Positions 53,938-62,710 of a DNA stretch of 64,000 nucleotides are shown piece by piece; position 1 is the stretch's first letter; every line of letters begins with the position of its first letter. The DNA lies in NCBI RefSeq assembly GCF_003332275.1, contig NZ_QOVA01000002.1, positions 248,001 through 312,000 of the forward strand. Direction: 5' to 3'. The translations under genes and the position numbers were made by a program. This DNA comes from Edaphovirga cremea. GTDB lineage: Bacteria; Pseudomonadota; Gammaproteobacteria; Enterobacterales; Enterobacteriaceae. The notes under the pieces are model-generated. The model had not been told where the DNA came from. It made no database searches and was given only the letters and a program-made list of their open reading frames with translations.

Positions 53938-56900
53938 GTGAACATGGAATTGGATGAAATAACAAACACAGCAGTGACTTCACCTGCGAATCACGTACCA
54001 GATTTTGTGGCCGTACATTCCGTTACAATGACGTTGCCCTTTGCTGAGCTGACTTGGGAAAACTTCGAAAAACTCTGCTATCGGTTAGCGGGGAAGCATG
54101 CGGATGTAGAGTCACATAGTTTGTATGGTAGAGCAGGCCAGGCTCAGCAGGGAATCGATATCTTTGCGAGGAAGCGCAATGGGCGATACAACACTTGGCA
54201 GGCAAAACGCTATAAAAAATATACACATAACGATCTTAATAGCGCCTGTTCGACATTTCTGTCAGGCGGTTGGGCGGGTAAAACGGACATCTTTTATATT
54301 GCCGTACAATGTTCTGTTGATGATGTAAGCCTTCAAGACGCCATTGAAAAACAGGCTGAGAACTTTCGTGCACAGAATATTGTGTTAAAAGTCTTGGGCG
54401 GACATGACTTATGCACCGATCTACGCGACCATCCGGATATTGTTCTGGAATTTTTTGGACGAGAATGCGCAAAACATTTTTTTGGCGATACTGTCAGTCA
54501 GGATCTTCTTAACAAGCTTGATGGTGGGGAAATCCAGAAAGTCAGATCGCAACTGTTGAGGGTTTACCAGGCTGGATTTGAGCTACTTGATAAAATCCCG
54601 GTCAATGCCCCAACGCCTTTTTCCGATCAGCCGATTGAACCCATTTCTCTACTCGAACGTTTCTCTGCTCCTGATGTTTTACTTAGAGAAAACATCAAGA
54701 ATCATGCGCCCGAAAAAAAAACTACCGAAAAGAAGGTTCTTGCGCATGATCAACAGCCGATTGAAACGCATCCACAATCCCGGGGTGAAGAAAGCCGCCA
54801 GGCTGAACAATACCGACGAACCCCCATTCTGAACTGGTTAGCGCAATCTGATCAGATTGCTGTTATTGGTCATGCCGGCACAGGAAAGAGCACTGTGCTG
54901 CGCTGTCTAGCGCTTGATCTGCTCGGGGAGCAGAATCATTTCACGCACGTGGCAAAAAAATGGGGACGGCATCTTCCCCTATTCATCTCATTCGCAAAAT
55001 GGGTACGTCTGACGGAAGCGAATGGCGGTGTCGTGAGCATTAAAGCGTTAATCCGGGAAACATGGCAGCAGCAGTTGACGGCAAATCTGGTCGCTTTGAT
55101 CGATAAGGCGATTGATGAAAACCGTGTGGTACTTTTTGTGGATGGCCTTGACGAGTGGGCTAATGAGCAAGCTGCTCGTACCACGCTGCAGGCAATGCTG
55201 ACAGTGGTCTCTGCACACAGCATTCCCGTTCTGGTCAGTGCCCGCCCTGGGGGGCTGACAACCATTGGGGGCATTCCGGATAATTGGGCCGTGGGAGTAC
55301 TTGCGCCTTTATCGAAAAGGCAGCAAACACAAATTGCCACCATCTGGTTCTCAAGAAACGTAGATCAACATCGCGATCCGGTTCAAAGCGCAGAGTCCGT
55401 TCTCTGGCAGACAAACCGCTTTTTTGATGAGTTAAACAAGGGCCGTGGGCTGTCCACCCTAGGGGAAACACCACTACTGTTGTTGGGGCTTATTGCTCTT
55501 GCTATCCGTCAGTTGGTTCTGCCTATTAACAAAGTTCAAGCTCTGAGTCAGCTCACTGAACTTTTATTAGAACGCCACCCTCACAGTCGCGCAACCGCAG
55601 CGGGAGATGTCGTTCCGCGTTTTTCACCTGCGGCTTCAAATGATGTGCGACGGGAAGCACTAGCTGCACTCGCTTTTAAAATCCGCTCTGAGGGTGGCGA
55701 TGCCGGGTATCCCATTCATCTGGCCCGAAAATGCATTCAAACGTTTCTAACAGATCCTGAGGGGTTCAGCTATACGCAACGAGAGGCAATTGAAGTTGCC
55801 AATGAAATCTTGGCTGTGAATTCAGAAACCATGGGGTTGCTGGTCGAAAAAGGACGCGCAGAAGTCGGATTTGTACACGCAAGCCTAGAAGAATATCTGG
55901 CATCGGTTCACATCCACGGATGGCCCATTGAACGGATTTTAGAGTTTGTCCAAGCCAATGCTAGCCACTTTCGCTGGAGAAGTGTTTTTGGCGATTTGAT
56001 TGCCAGAAATAACCGGCGATCAGAGGCAGAGAAAATCGTCAGGGTTATTGACGAGCCTGAAAATGATGCTGTCGGTGCACTGCAGCGCCGTTTACTGCTT
56101 GCTAATGTCGTGTTTGGCGGTGCTGAGATCAACAAGCCAACCGCTATCAGGCTTGCTGAGCAAAGTTTCAATATCATTACTGGTTCGGGCTGGATAGGGG
56201 AAAGGAGTGCGCATCTTGCCGCCGTCTTTGAGGGGGTTTATAACACAACTCTCAGAGAAAAAGCCTCTACAGCTATCAGTTGTTGGGGCACCAAAAGCGC
56301 CGATTACCTGCATAATTTCTATCACACTTTAGCAGCATGGACACACTCAGATGAAACGCTGCATATCCTTCAGCACGGAATGAAGGACGAAAATGTCTAC
56401 AATGCACGACCTGCTGCTCATGTTCTTGCTTCAAAATACGCCGGAGATACCGGGGTAGAGAAATGGTTGCTATCACTCTTTCGGGGTGATTCAGAATTAA
56501 CGATAGTGGGGATAGCGTTAGAGGCTATAGTGCTTGGCTGGCCAGAAAATAGTGCATTACCGGCGCTGATTTATTCTGCAGAAACCTCAAAAGACCCACA
56601 CCTACGGCTCAGTGCGATTTTTTGCAAAGTGAAACTATCCATACATGATAATCAAGACCTGGATACATTGTTGGATTTACTTGGCTGGTACAGCGGCATC
56701 AGTTATTACTACAAAGACTTGGCTGGACAATGTCTAGTATTGGGTTGGAAGGATAATGAGTCAGTCATTAATAAATGCCTTGACTCGTTAGATAACAAGC
56801 TGGATAGAGTCGAAAATATTGAAAAAAACATAGCGCAGCTATACTTGATAAACTGCAACGCGAAGAATACCAAAATCATAGCCTGGATTTTACGCGAACT

Positions 56901-58845
56901 GGAATCAGAACACCCCTTCCTGGCCTATTTCGGGCAGAACTGGGGATGGATGTTACGATTTACTAAGGCAAATACAGAGATCCGTGAAAAAGTCATTTCC
57001 ACCATGCTGTCTGAGAGGATGGAGTACCAAGGATATGAGTTGAATCCTCTCTTTAATGAAATTGAAGATCCACAAATCACACAGCACCTGATAAATAAGG
57101 TAAAAACTGCGGAAGGATTTAGCATTTACTGGTTTTTAAGCCCCTTACTTCACAAGCGCAAGGCTGGCAACTGCGAAATTGATTCTCTTGTTAAAGAAAT
57201 CCTGCAATGGCCAGATGAAAGAAAGCGGCATATTGTCAGTTTACTCCCCAAGATGCTGGACAGGGAAGAATGCATTGAAGCTTTGATTGGGATAACAAAG
57301 ACTACGGATAGTGTCAGGACAGACCTGCTCACGTCTGCTTTTACGCAACTTGATGTTGGTTCAGATCCTGACATCACAGATTACCTCGTTACCCACTTTT
57401 TAACTAAGCCAGACGATTTGTACTCGGGCCTCAACAATTTGTTGTTGATCTGTCCGGATGAGCCAAGGTTAAAAGAATACGCGCTTGCAAAACTTGAAGA
57501 TCGTAATCCGCCCCTTGCAATGATAGCCTCTACTTATCACAAACTGCCTGAAGTCCGTTTAAAAATAGCAAAACACGTATGGTCTCTTTCCGTTGCCATG
57601 CGCCATCAGGTAATAGACGCTGCAGCCAGTGAATTTGATAGAAATCAGACTGCAGAAAGAATACTCAGCCGATATGACGATGAGGTTGATAGCCAGTTAA
57701 AAATAGAAAGTGCAATAAAATACTATCAGGCATTATTACCCGCTAACGTGGAGCGTCAAACGATTATTGACCGTTTGATATCAGATGCTCAGGTCGCAGC
57801 ACCGGATTTTGAACAGCGTCATGCAGCAGCTTTTGCAGGGCTCGTGACTTACGGTGCTGTAAAAGAGTTTGCTCGCCTCGAATGGAATAATAAACCATTA
57901 GAAGTTTCACTTGGGTCATACAGCAGTGAATCCAAAGTTCTTTTAAGATTAGTTGCTGAGCGCTGGGATGAAATTGATGCATGTTTCGACAAAACATTTA
58001 GGTCTCGAATTAGAGAAATAAATTCAGGAGATCGTTTCTGGTCTCTCATATCCCCATATATAGGTGGAAATGCGTCTTTACGAGAGGAGTTCATCGCTTA
58101 CTGCGACGATTCATCTCATGTTCTGGATACCCAGACTTTACAGTCACTCGCAAGAGAATTTCCAAAAAGTGATTTGCTTCAGAGGCACTGCTTATCAGCG
58201 ATTAGATCGTTAGGCAAAGTAAAAGCCAATGGCACATGGCCACAATACCAAAGCTACTTCGAAGCTTCCTATATATTACGTGACCAATTTCCGGACATGC
58301 CTGAGCTGACAGTTCAAATACTAAAAATACTGCAGGATACTGATTTTAGTCATGGTATTGCTGCTATGGCGATTTATGATCCTCATCACTCCAGCCTTGA
58401 TAATCTTGTTGAAAAGATTTTTCAGGATGCAGAGTCTCAATCACAGTTTGTGACGCCTATCATTCTTGGCTCAGCAAGAGCTGACAGTCAGCAACTCGGT
58501 GTTATCGTCAAAAAAATGATAAACCGCCGTTATCATGATCAGTGGGATTTTCAGGACAGAATTAACCAAGCGCTTAAACTCAGGATGGGAAACGACACGC
58601 ATTTTGTCACATTGATGGGGGAATGGCTGGCATCAACCCCAACTGAAAGTGAAATTTCGAGTTTTTCTCGTTATCTAGCGTCCGCAGGAAAACTTGACGA
58701 AGATACTCAGAAATTATGCCGACATTATCTCAATGAGAGATATGTCGCTTCCGGAATTCCGGCCCATGGTTACGATGCTCTCTCTGACCTCATAAGACCT
58801 GTCACACACTCCTTACTTGATGTGTTGGCAGGACCTGCACACTAA
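53938..58845 (+). CDS. Mrr-like nuclease-NACHT STAND defence protein
   Basis: A 1,635-residue protein. Residues about 35-170 form a restriction-endonuclease-like domain: E in WENFEKLCYRLAG, D in QGIDIFARK (about 73) and Q-x-K in TWQAKRYKK (about 87-89), the Mrr-type D...QxK active site. A NACHT NTPase follows with Walker A VIGHAGTGKSTVLR near 310-323 and Walker B VVLFVDGLDEWAN near 396-408, then LPLFISFAKW-type and SARPGG motifs. The C-terminal 1,000 residues are helical repeats, probably HEAT-like. This is the layout of bacterial NACHT/Avs-like antiviral sensors: repeats bind a phage product and the nuclease kills. The start is GTG 53938 with AGGA 7 nt upstream; ATG 53944 has poorer spacing. 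Target unknown. Confidence 0.85.
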   Translation: MNMELDEITNTAVTSPANHVPDFVAVHSVTMTLPFAELTWENFEKLCYRLAGKHADVESHSLYGRAGQAQQGIDIFARKRNGRYNTWQAKRYKKYTHNDLNSACSTFLSGGWAGKTDIFYIAVQCSVDDVSLQDAIEKQAENFRAQNIVLKVLGGHDLCTDLRDHPDIVLEFFGRECAKHFFGDTVSQDLLNKLDGGEIQKVRSQLLRVYQAGFELLDKIPVNAPTPFSDQPIEPISLLERFSAPDVLLRENIKNHAPEKKTTEKKVLAHDQQPIETHPQSRGEESRQAEQYRRTPILNWLAQSDQIAVIGHAGTGKSTVLRCLALDLLGEQNHFTHVAKKWGRHLPLFISFAKWVRLTEANGGVVSIKALIRETWQQQLTANLVALIDKAIDENRVVLFVDGLDEWANEQAARTTLQAMLTVVSAHSIPVLVSARPGGLTTIGGIPDNWAVGVLAPLSKRQQTQIATIWFSRNVDQHRDPVQSAESVLWQTNRFFDELNKGRGLSTLGETPLLLLGLIALAIRQLVLPINKVQALSQLTELLLERHPHSRATAAGDVVPRFSPAASNDVRREALAALAFKIRSEGGDAGYPIHLARKCIQTFLTDPEGFSYTQREAIEVANEILAVNSETMGLLVEKGRAEVGFVHASLEEYLASVHIHGWPIERILEFVQANASHFRWRSVFGDLIARNNRRSEAEKIVRVIDEPENDAVGALQRRLLLANVVFGGAEINKPTAIRLAEQSFNIITGSGWIGERSAHLAAVFEGVYNTTLREKASTAISCWGTKSADYLHNFYHTLAAWTHSDETLHILQHGMKDENVYNARPAAHVLASKYAGDTGVEKWLLSLFRGDSELTIVGIALEAIVLGWPENSALPALIYSAETSKDPHLRLSAIFCKVKLSIHDNQDLDTLLDLLGWYSGISYYYKDLAGQCLVLGWKDNESVINKCLDSLDNKLDRVENIEKNIAQLYLINCNAKNTKIIAWILRELESEHPFLAYFGQNWGWMLRFTKANTEIREKVISTMLSERMEYQGYELNPLFNEIEDPQITQHLINKVKTAEGFSIYWFLSPLLHKRKAGNCEIDSLVKEILQWPDERKRHIVSLLPKMLDREECIEALIGITKTTDSVRTDLLTSAFTQLDVGSDPDITDYLVTHFLTKPDDLYSGLNNLLLICPDEPRLKEYALAKLEDRNPPLAMIASTYHKLPEVRLKIAKHVWSLSVAMRHQVIDAAASEFDRNQTAERILSRYDDEVDSQLKIESAIKYYQALLPANVERQTIIDRLISDAQVAAPDFEQRHAAAFAGLVTYGAVKEFARLEWNNKPLEVSLGSYSSESKVLLRLVAERWDEIDACFDKTFRSRIREINSGDRFWSLISPYIGGNASLREEFIAYCDDSSHVLDTQTLQSLAREFPKSDLLQRHCLSAIRSLGKVKANGTWPQYQSYFEASYILRDQFPDMPELTVQILKILQDTDFSHGIAAMAIYDPHHSSLDNLVEKIFQDAESQSQFVTPIILGSARADSQQLGVIVKKMINRRYHDQWDFQDRINQALKLRMGNDTHFVTLMGEWLASTPTESEISSFSRYLASAGKLDEDTQKLCRHYLNERYVASGIPAHGYDALSDLIRPVTHSLLDVLAGPAH

Positions 58846-58923
58846 AAATATGGAATATGAGATGCCTAAAAAAGATAGGGTTTTGTTTCAATTAAGCTAA
58901 GTTAACCGACTAGTAATTTTTAA

Positions 58924-58958
58924 ATCGCACTGTTCTGCGAATAGCAGATCAGTGCGAT
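58924..58958 (+). terminator. Strong hairpin after the NACHT gene
   Basis: ATCGCACTG-T-TCTGC-GAATA-GCAGA-T-CAGTGCGAT: a 9-bp plus 5-bp stem with one T-T pair between and a 5-base loop. There is no T-run. It begins 79 bases past the stop codon and is the likely transcript end. Confidence 0.65.
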
Positions 58959-59012
58959 GTTAGGGGTGTATTCATTAGTTGGAAGAATAACTGCGAACTT
59001 CCGCTATTCGCT

Positions 59013-60771
59013 CAGGCTGTGTGAAAACACCTGATCACTTTTTGGTCTAAGCGATGGTTGCATATGATCAACCATTCTTTATAAACCCATGCAACATACT
59101 TACTTTTCTATTAAAATTATAAACATACAAGTGAATACTGTGGGTACCGACATGGCCAATCACATTCAAGGACATGGCAGGCATCAGGTGACATTGCTCC
59201 CTGATGCACTGGACGATTTTGTCACTGAAGATAACCCCGTCAGAGTGGTTGATATATTTGTAGATGGGTTACAGCTTGATTCTCTTGGTTTCAGAAGAGT
59301 TGATGCAAAACGAACCGGACGGCCCGGATATCACCCTGCCACCCTACTGAAGCTGTACATTTACGGATATCTCAACCGAATTCAGTCCTCCCGCAGACTG
59401 GAAAAAGAGGTCCATCGGAACGTTGAACTGATGTGGTTACTTGAACGATTAACGCCTGACTTTAAAACCATTGCAGATTTCAGAAAAGATAACGGTGAAG
59501 GTATCAGGAATGCCTGTCGGGCCTTTATTGGCCTGTGCCGGCAAATGCAAATGTTCACTGATGTCGTTGTTGCCATTGACGGCAGCAAATTCAAAGCAGT
59601 AAACAGCAAACCCAACAACTTCACATCCCAGAAAGCCAAAGACCATATTGAGCGCGTTGAGCAAAGTATTACTTTTTATTTAAACAAGCTGGATGAAGCC
59701 GACAAGAATACTGAGCCCGATGCAAACACAAAGTTAACAGCCACTAAACTGGCCTGGCTAAAAAAGCGTTTACGTGAGCTTCAGGAGATCCAACAAGCAA
59801 TCGCACAACAGCCAGATAAACAACTTTCTTTAACCGACCCTGACTCCCGGTTGATGAAAACAAATAATATGAACCGGCAAGTTTGCTACAACGTTCAGAC
59901 AGCTGTGGATACGAAGAACCATTTGATTGTTGCGCATGAAGTCACCAACACAACAGATAATGGGCAACTTGGTTCAGTAGCAACACTGGCTCAGAAAGCT
60001 GTTGGCCGGAAGGACATAACAGTACTTGCCGACAAAGGGTATTACAGTCGCAGCGATATTAAAACAGTTCTGGATAGCGGAGCCGTGGCGTTGGTGCCAA
60101 AGGGAGATACCTCTGGTGCTGAACGTAAGGGGCTCTATAACCGCTCAATGTTCAGATATAACAGGGAAAAAGATGTTTATGTATGCCCAATGGGCAATGA
60201 GCTTCAGAATCGATTTACCTCAATAGAGGACGGACTGGAGCAACAGTTGTACTTTAACAATATTGCCTGTCGCGATTGCAGCCAGCGTTCTAGGTGCACG
60301 ACATCAAAACGCGATCCAAGGCGTATACGGCGCTGGGTTCATGAAGCTGAAATGGAAGAAATGCATGCCCGGCTTGAGGCATTTCCTCAAGCGGTAGTCA
60401 TGCGAAAGCAAACGGTAGAACATCCGTTTGGGACAATTAAAATGTGGATGGGTGCAACACACTTCCTGATGCGGAAATTTAAAAATGTCAGTACAGAAAT
60501 CAGCCTTCATATATTGGCTTATAACCTGAAAAGGATGCTATCAATATGGGGTACTGAAGGATTGATAATTCAACTGCAGGAACAATACGGCTAACGGTTC
60601 CAGCCGTTTTACCCTCCAGTAACAACAAATATCAGGTTCTTCCCCGCTTTAAAAACTCCTGAGTCACCCGAAAAAAAACACAGATTACTTCGTCAACTTA
60701 AACGACTTTATTAAAACACAGATGAGAAATATTGTTTGGTTACTTGAAGCTATGAGTTTTCACACAGCCTG
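59013..60771 (+). mobile_element. IS1182-family insertion sequence, complete
   Basis: A 1,759-bp element with perfect 16-bp inverted ends CAGGCTGTGTGAAAAC (59013-59028, and inverted at 60756-60771) and a 4-bp target duplication CGCT (59009-59012 and 60772-60775). The transposase is intact. The same 16-bp ends flank the MITE at 62329. Confidence 0.9.
59152..60594 (+). CDS. IS1182-family transposase
   Basis: A 480-residue transposase starting MANHIQGHGRHQVTLLPDALDDFVTEDNPVRVVD, the familiar opening of the family. The catalytic parts are TDVVVAIDGSKFKAVNSK (first D near 142), ITVLADKGYYSRSDI (second D near 290) and VEHPFGTIKMWMGATHFLMRKFKNVSTE near 420-447 (third residue E). A C-x-x-C-x(5)-C cluster lies near 375-385 (NIACRDCSQRSRCTT). 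The long in-frame start at 59089 lacks a ribosome-binding site. It is likely active and could also move the MITE. Confidence 0.92.
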   Translation: MANHIQGHGRHQVTLLPDALDDFVTEDNPVRVVDIFVDGLQLDSLGFRRVDAKRTGRPGYHPATLLKLYIYGYLNRIQSSRRLEKEVHRNVELMWLLERLTPDFKTIADFRKDNGEGIRNACRAFIGLCRQMQMFTDVVVAIDGSKFKAVNSKPNNFTSQKAKDHIERVEQSITFYLNKLDEADKNTEPDANTKLTATKLAWLKKRLRELQEIQQAIAQQPDKQLSLTDPDSRLMKTNNMNRQVCYNVQTAVDTKNHLIVAHEVTNTTDNGQLGSVATLAQKAVGRKDITVLADKGYYSRSDIKTVLDSGAVALVPKGDTSGAERKGLYNRSMFRYNREKDVYVCPMGNELQNRFTSIEDGLEQQLYFNNIACRDCSQRSRCTTSKRDPRRIRRWVHEAEMEEMHARLEAFPQAVVMRKQTVEHPFGTIKMWMGATHFLMRKFKNVSTEISLHILAYNLKRMLSIWGTEGLIIQLQEQYG

Positions 60772-60961
60772 CGCTCAGAGCAGACCTGTAGCTCAGTTAC
60801 CTGGTCCGCTTCGTGCCAGGAGCGGACATGACAAATATTGCTACATGTTAAATCACAGATAGCAGGTTAAGTACAATAGGAACAGTAAAAATTGGCGCAG
60901 TTATATCGATATAGTTTACAGTTACCAACTTTGGCAATTGACCCTCAGTCAGGAAAGAGCA

Positions 60962-61414
60962 ATGGCACGAAGAACTGAGCTTAAAGGAATAGCAAACTCT
61001 CTTAATGGAAGCTTTGTCAGTCGAAATAACGATTTCGGCGGATACTGGTCTATTGGACTGTTAAAGCTATTCGCTATAGAAAGAGGGCTAACCTCAGTGG
61101 GATTTTCATTTCCCATGCATAAGCCAAACGCCAGCTTTGCCTTAATGAATTATATAGCACGATGCTACATGTGTATGTTTGCAGACCTTCTGAGGAAACA
61201 GCAACTTCCAGACTCTTGGGTTAGAGAAGTGAGTATTACGATCGACTTTGACACTATTGCTGAAGATGCCCAATTGCCTGGCTGCCCAGCATTAGGTGAG
61301 CCTTTCAAATGCGTTTGTCAGATAATTGATGATAATGGCCGCTTCTATTCTTCAATCATTTATGGTCGGTGTCTACCTCACTCTACTGTGAGAGAATTAC
61401 GATCGACCCGTTGA
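60962..61414 (+). CDS. Conserved-looking 150-residue hypothetical protein
   Basis: Function not recognised. The start is ATG 60962 (MARRTELKGIANSLNGSFVSRNNDFGGYWSIGLL), with AGGAAAG upstream; the first 34 residues read like a family signature (G-SFVSRNND-GGYW-IG) I associate with small enterobacterial hypothetical proteins. It is soluble, with a conserved-looking CPALGEPFKCVCQIIDDNGRFY near 115-136. No signal peptide. Confidence 0.65.
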   Translation: MARRTELKGIANSLNGSFVSRNNDFGGYWSIGLLKLFAIERGLTSVGFSFPMHKPNASFALMNYIARCYMCMFADLLRKQQLPDSWVREVSITIDFDTIAEDAQLPGCPALGEPFKCVCQIIDDNGRFYSSIIYGRCLPHSTVRELRSTR

Positions 61415-61510
61415 ACTATCCCCATAGATTACCAGACACTTTAACCTACTCACTAAAGCAGTGTTGCTGCGGAAATAATGTATAATCCTCTCAAAAAATA
61501 GGAGGTGAAG

Positions 61511-61894
61511 ATGTATACCATAAATGGATTATTGTTCCTCATAGTGCTTATACCACTGACATCGTTTGCAGCAAAAGAGGATTTCGATTTTTCGATTGGA
61601 GGGAAAAGTAACTCCTTCGATTCCACGTGCATAGAGTCCATTCAGTATGTCGAAAAGGATGAGGTGTACACGGAGAATTTAATCATGAGATTCACTGGTG
61701 AATGCGGGAAAAGAGTATCGGCTATCACCCGACAGAACATCGGAAAGCAGATGACCATTTCCTACGGCGCTAATAAACTTACTTCTGCGCTGATTGTCTC
61801 ACGCTTGGGGATAAGCATTAGGATCTCGACAAACGACATACCAAGGGTGTTGCTGATGCAAATTCTTAATGATTACGGAGCATCTCGTGAGTGA
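61511..61894 (+). CDS. Exported SecD-P1-head-like protein
   Basis: A 127-residue protein with a signal peptide (INGLLFLIVLIPLTSFA). The start is ATG 61511 behind AGGAGG. The C-terminal half (RQNIGKQMTISYGANKLTSALIVSRLGISIRIST) has the pattern of the P1 head subdomain of SecD, where N-x-G-K/R-x-x-A-I-x-x-x-x-x-x-x-S-A-P-x-I is typical. Such a stand-alone domain is seen in small periplasmic proteins with no known role. Two cysteines (STC, GEC) could form a disulfide in the periplasm. Confidence 0.62.
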   Translation: MYTINGLLFLIVLIPLTSFAAKEDFDFSIGGKSNSFDSTCIESIQYVEKDEVYTENLIMRFTGECGKRVSAITRQNIGKQMTISYGANKLTSALIVSRLGISIRISTNDIPRVLLMQILNDYGASRE

Positions 61895-62001
61895 CAGGAA
61901 CATCGCATCCAAGGGACGACTGGTCATACAGAACCTCACTTTTGGCACCTTTCTCCACTACCCAGATATTCGCCATTGAGTGCTAAATGTTACACGGTGG
62001 T

Positions 62002-62190
62002 TTAGTTAAGTTGAACGCTCATGACTGCCTTTCGACCTAACTGTGAACGATATGAGTTTCCTTTAAAGTCAACTTCATCGCCAGTAAGTCTCTCAATAAC
62101 CTCAATTGCGTCTGGGTCACCATGCCAGGCCATGCAATTTAAACAATCGCCTCTACAATCAAGATTGAGAGTTTCTGCTATTTTGCTCAT
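62002..62190 (-). CDS. Small Cys-containing protein, perhaps N-terminally cut
   Basis: A 62-residue frame from ATG 62190: MSKIAETLNLDCRGDCLNCM and on to SQLGRKAVMSVQLN. It carries C-x(3)-C-x(2)-C, and the frame stays open upstream of the ATG for 21 codons, ending in NNCLTCGQP with another C-x-x-C. The two pairs could bind one zinc. No start codon or ribosome-binding site was found in the upstream part, so either the ATG is the true start or the gene lost its 5' end. Confidence 0.45.
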   Translation of the reverse strand: MSKIAETLNLDCRGDCLNCMAWHGDPDAIEVIERLTGDEVDFKGNSYRSQLGRKAVMSVQLN

Positions 62191-62710
62191 TGGCTGACCG
62201 CAGGTCAGGCAGTTGTTAGTTTCTACTGGTAGGACATCCTGTTTTTCAAATCAAATTGCTCAGTGTTACCTAACATACCACAATGTAAGGCCGCTCCGCT
62301 CGAAGCCGTCATAGGGCAGCTATGAGCGCAGGCTGTGTGAAAACGTTTTTGATCGCATAAGTTGCCAAAAAAAGAGCTGAAAACCGCGTCCCTACGTAAA
62401 ATTTGACTCTACTAACCAGTCGTTCAACTTCAGATTTTGCGCAGCATTATGCACTTCAGTTTTTAGTCAGAGTTTTCACACAGCCTGAGCGAGGAGCAGA
62501 CGCTCAGCGGATTTTCTAGGTTCTCTGACTCAGACCTAGCCCTGCAGACAACTTTGTATACAAAACTGTCGAATGCCAGGAAGTGGTACAATGCCATGCT
62601 ATGCGTTAATGTAAGGTGTAGTAGGTCGCGAAACTGCATACGGCAACGCTTCCGAACCTCTAGTAAAAAGCAGTTTTTACGTTAGAAATTAGTCAGTCAG
62701 CGAGGGGAAG
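62191..62710. other. Gap holding a MITE, upstream of the helicase gene
   Basis: 520 bases with no gene. It contains the upstream open part of the 62002 frame (62191-62253), the MITE (62329-62487) and the helicase promoter region. A 12-bp palindrome TTTGTATACAAA lies at about 62553-62564. Confidence 0.5.
62329..62487. mobile_element. MITE related to the IS1182-family element
   Basis: A 159-bp non-coding element. Its ends are CAGGCTGTGTGAAAAC (62329-62344) and the exact inverse (62472-62487), identical to the ends of the IS1182-family element at 59013. It is flanked by a 4-bp duplication AGCG (62325-62328 and 62488-62491). The interior shows no coding frame of note and no clear similarity to the transposase gene. 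Confidence 0.88.

Noticed and set aside
62545-62572. ACAACTTTGTATACAAAA resembles part of a lambda-type attB cloning site
   Set aside because: Only part of such a site matches and nothing around it looks like vector DNA; it is best taken as a chance 12-bp palindrome.
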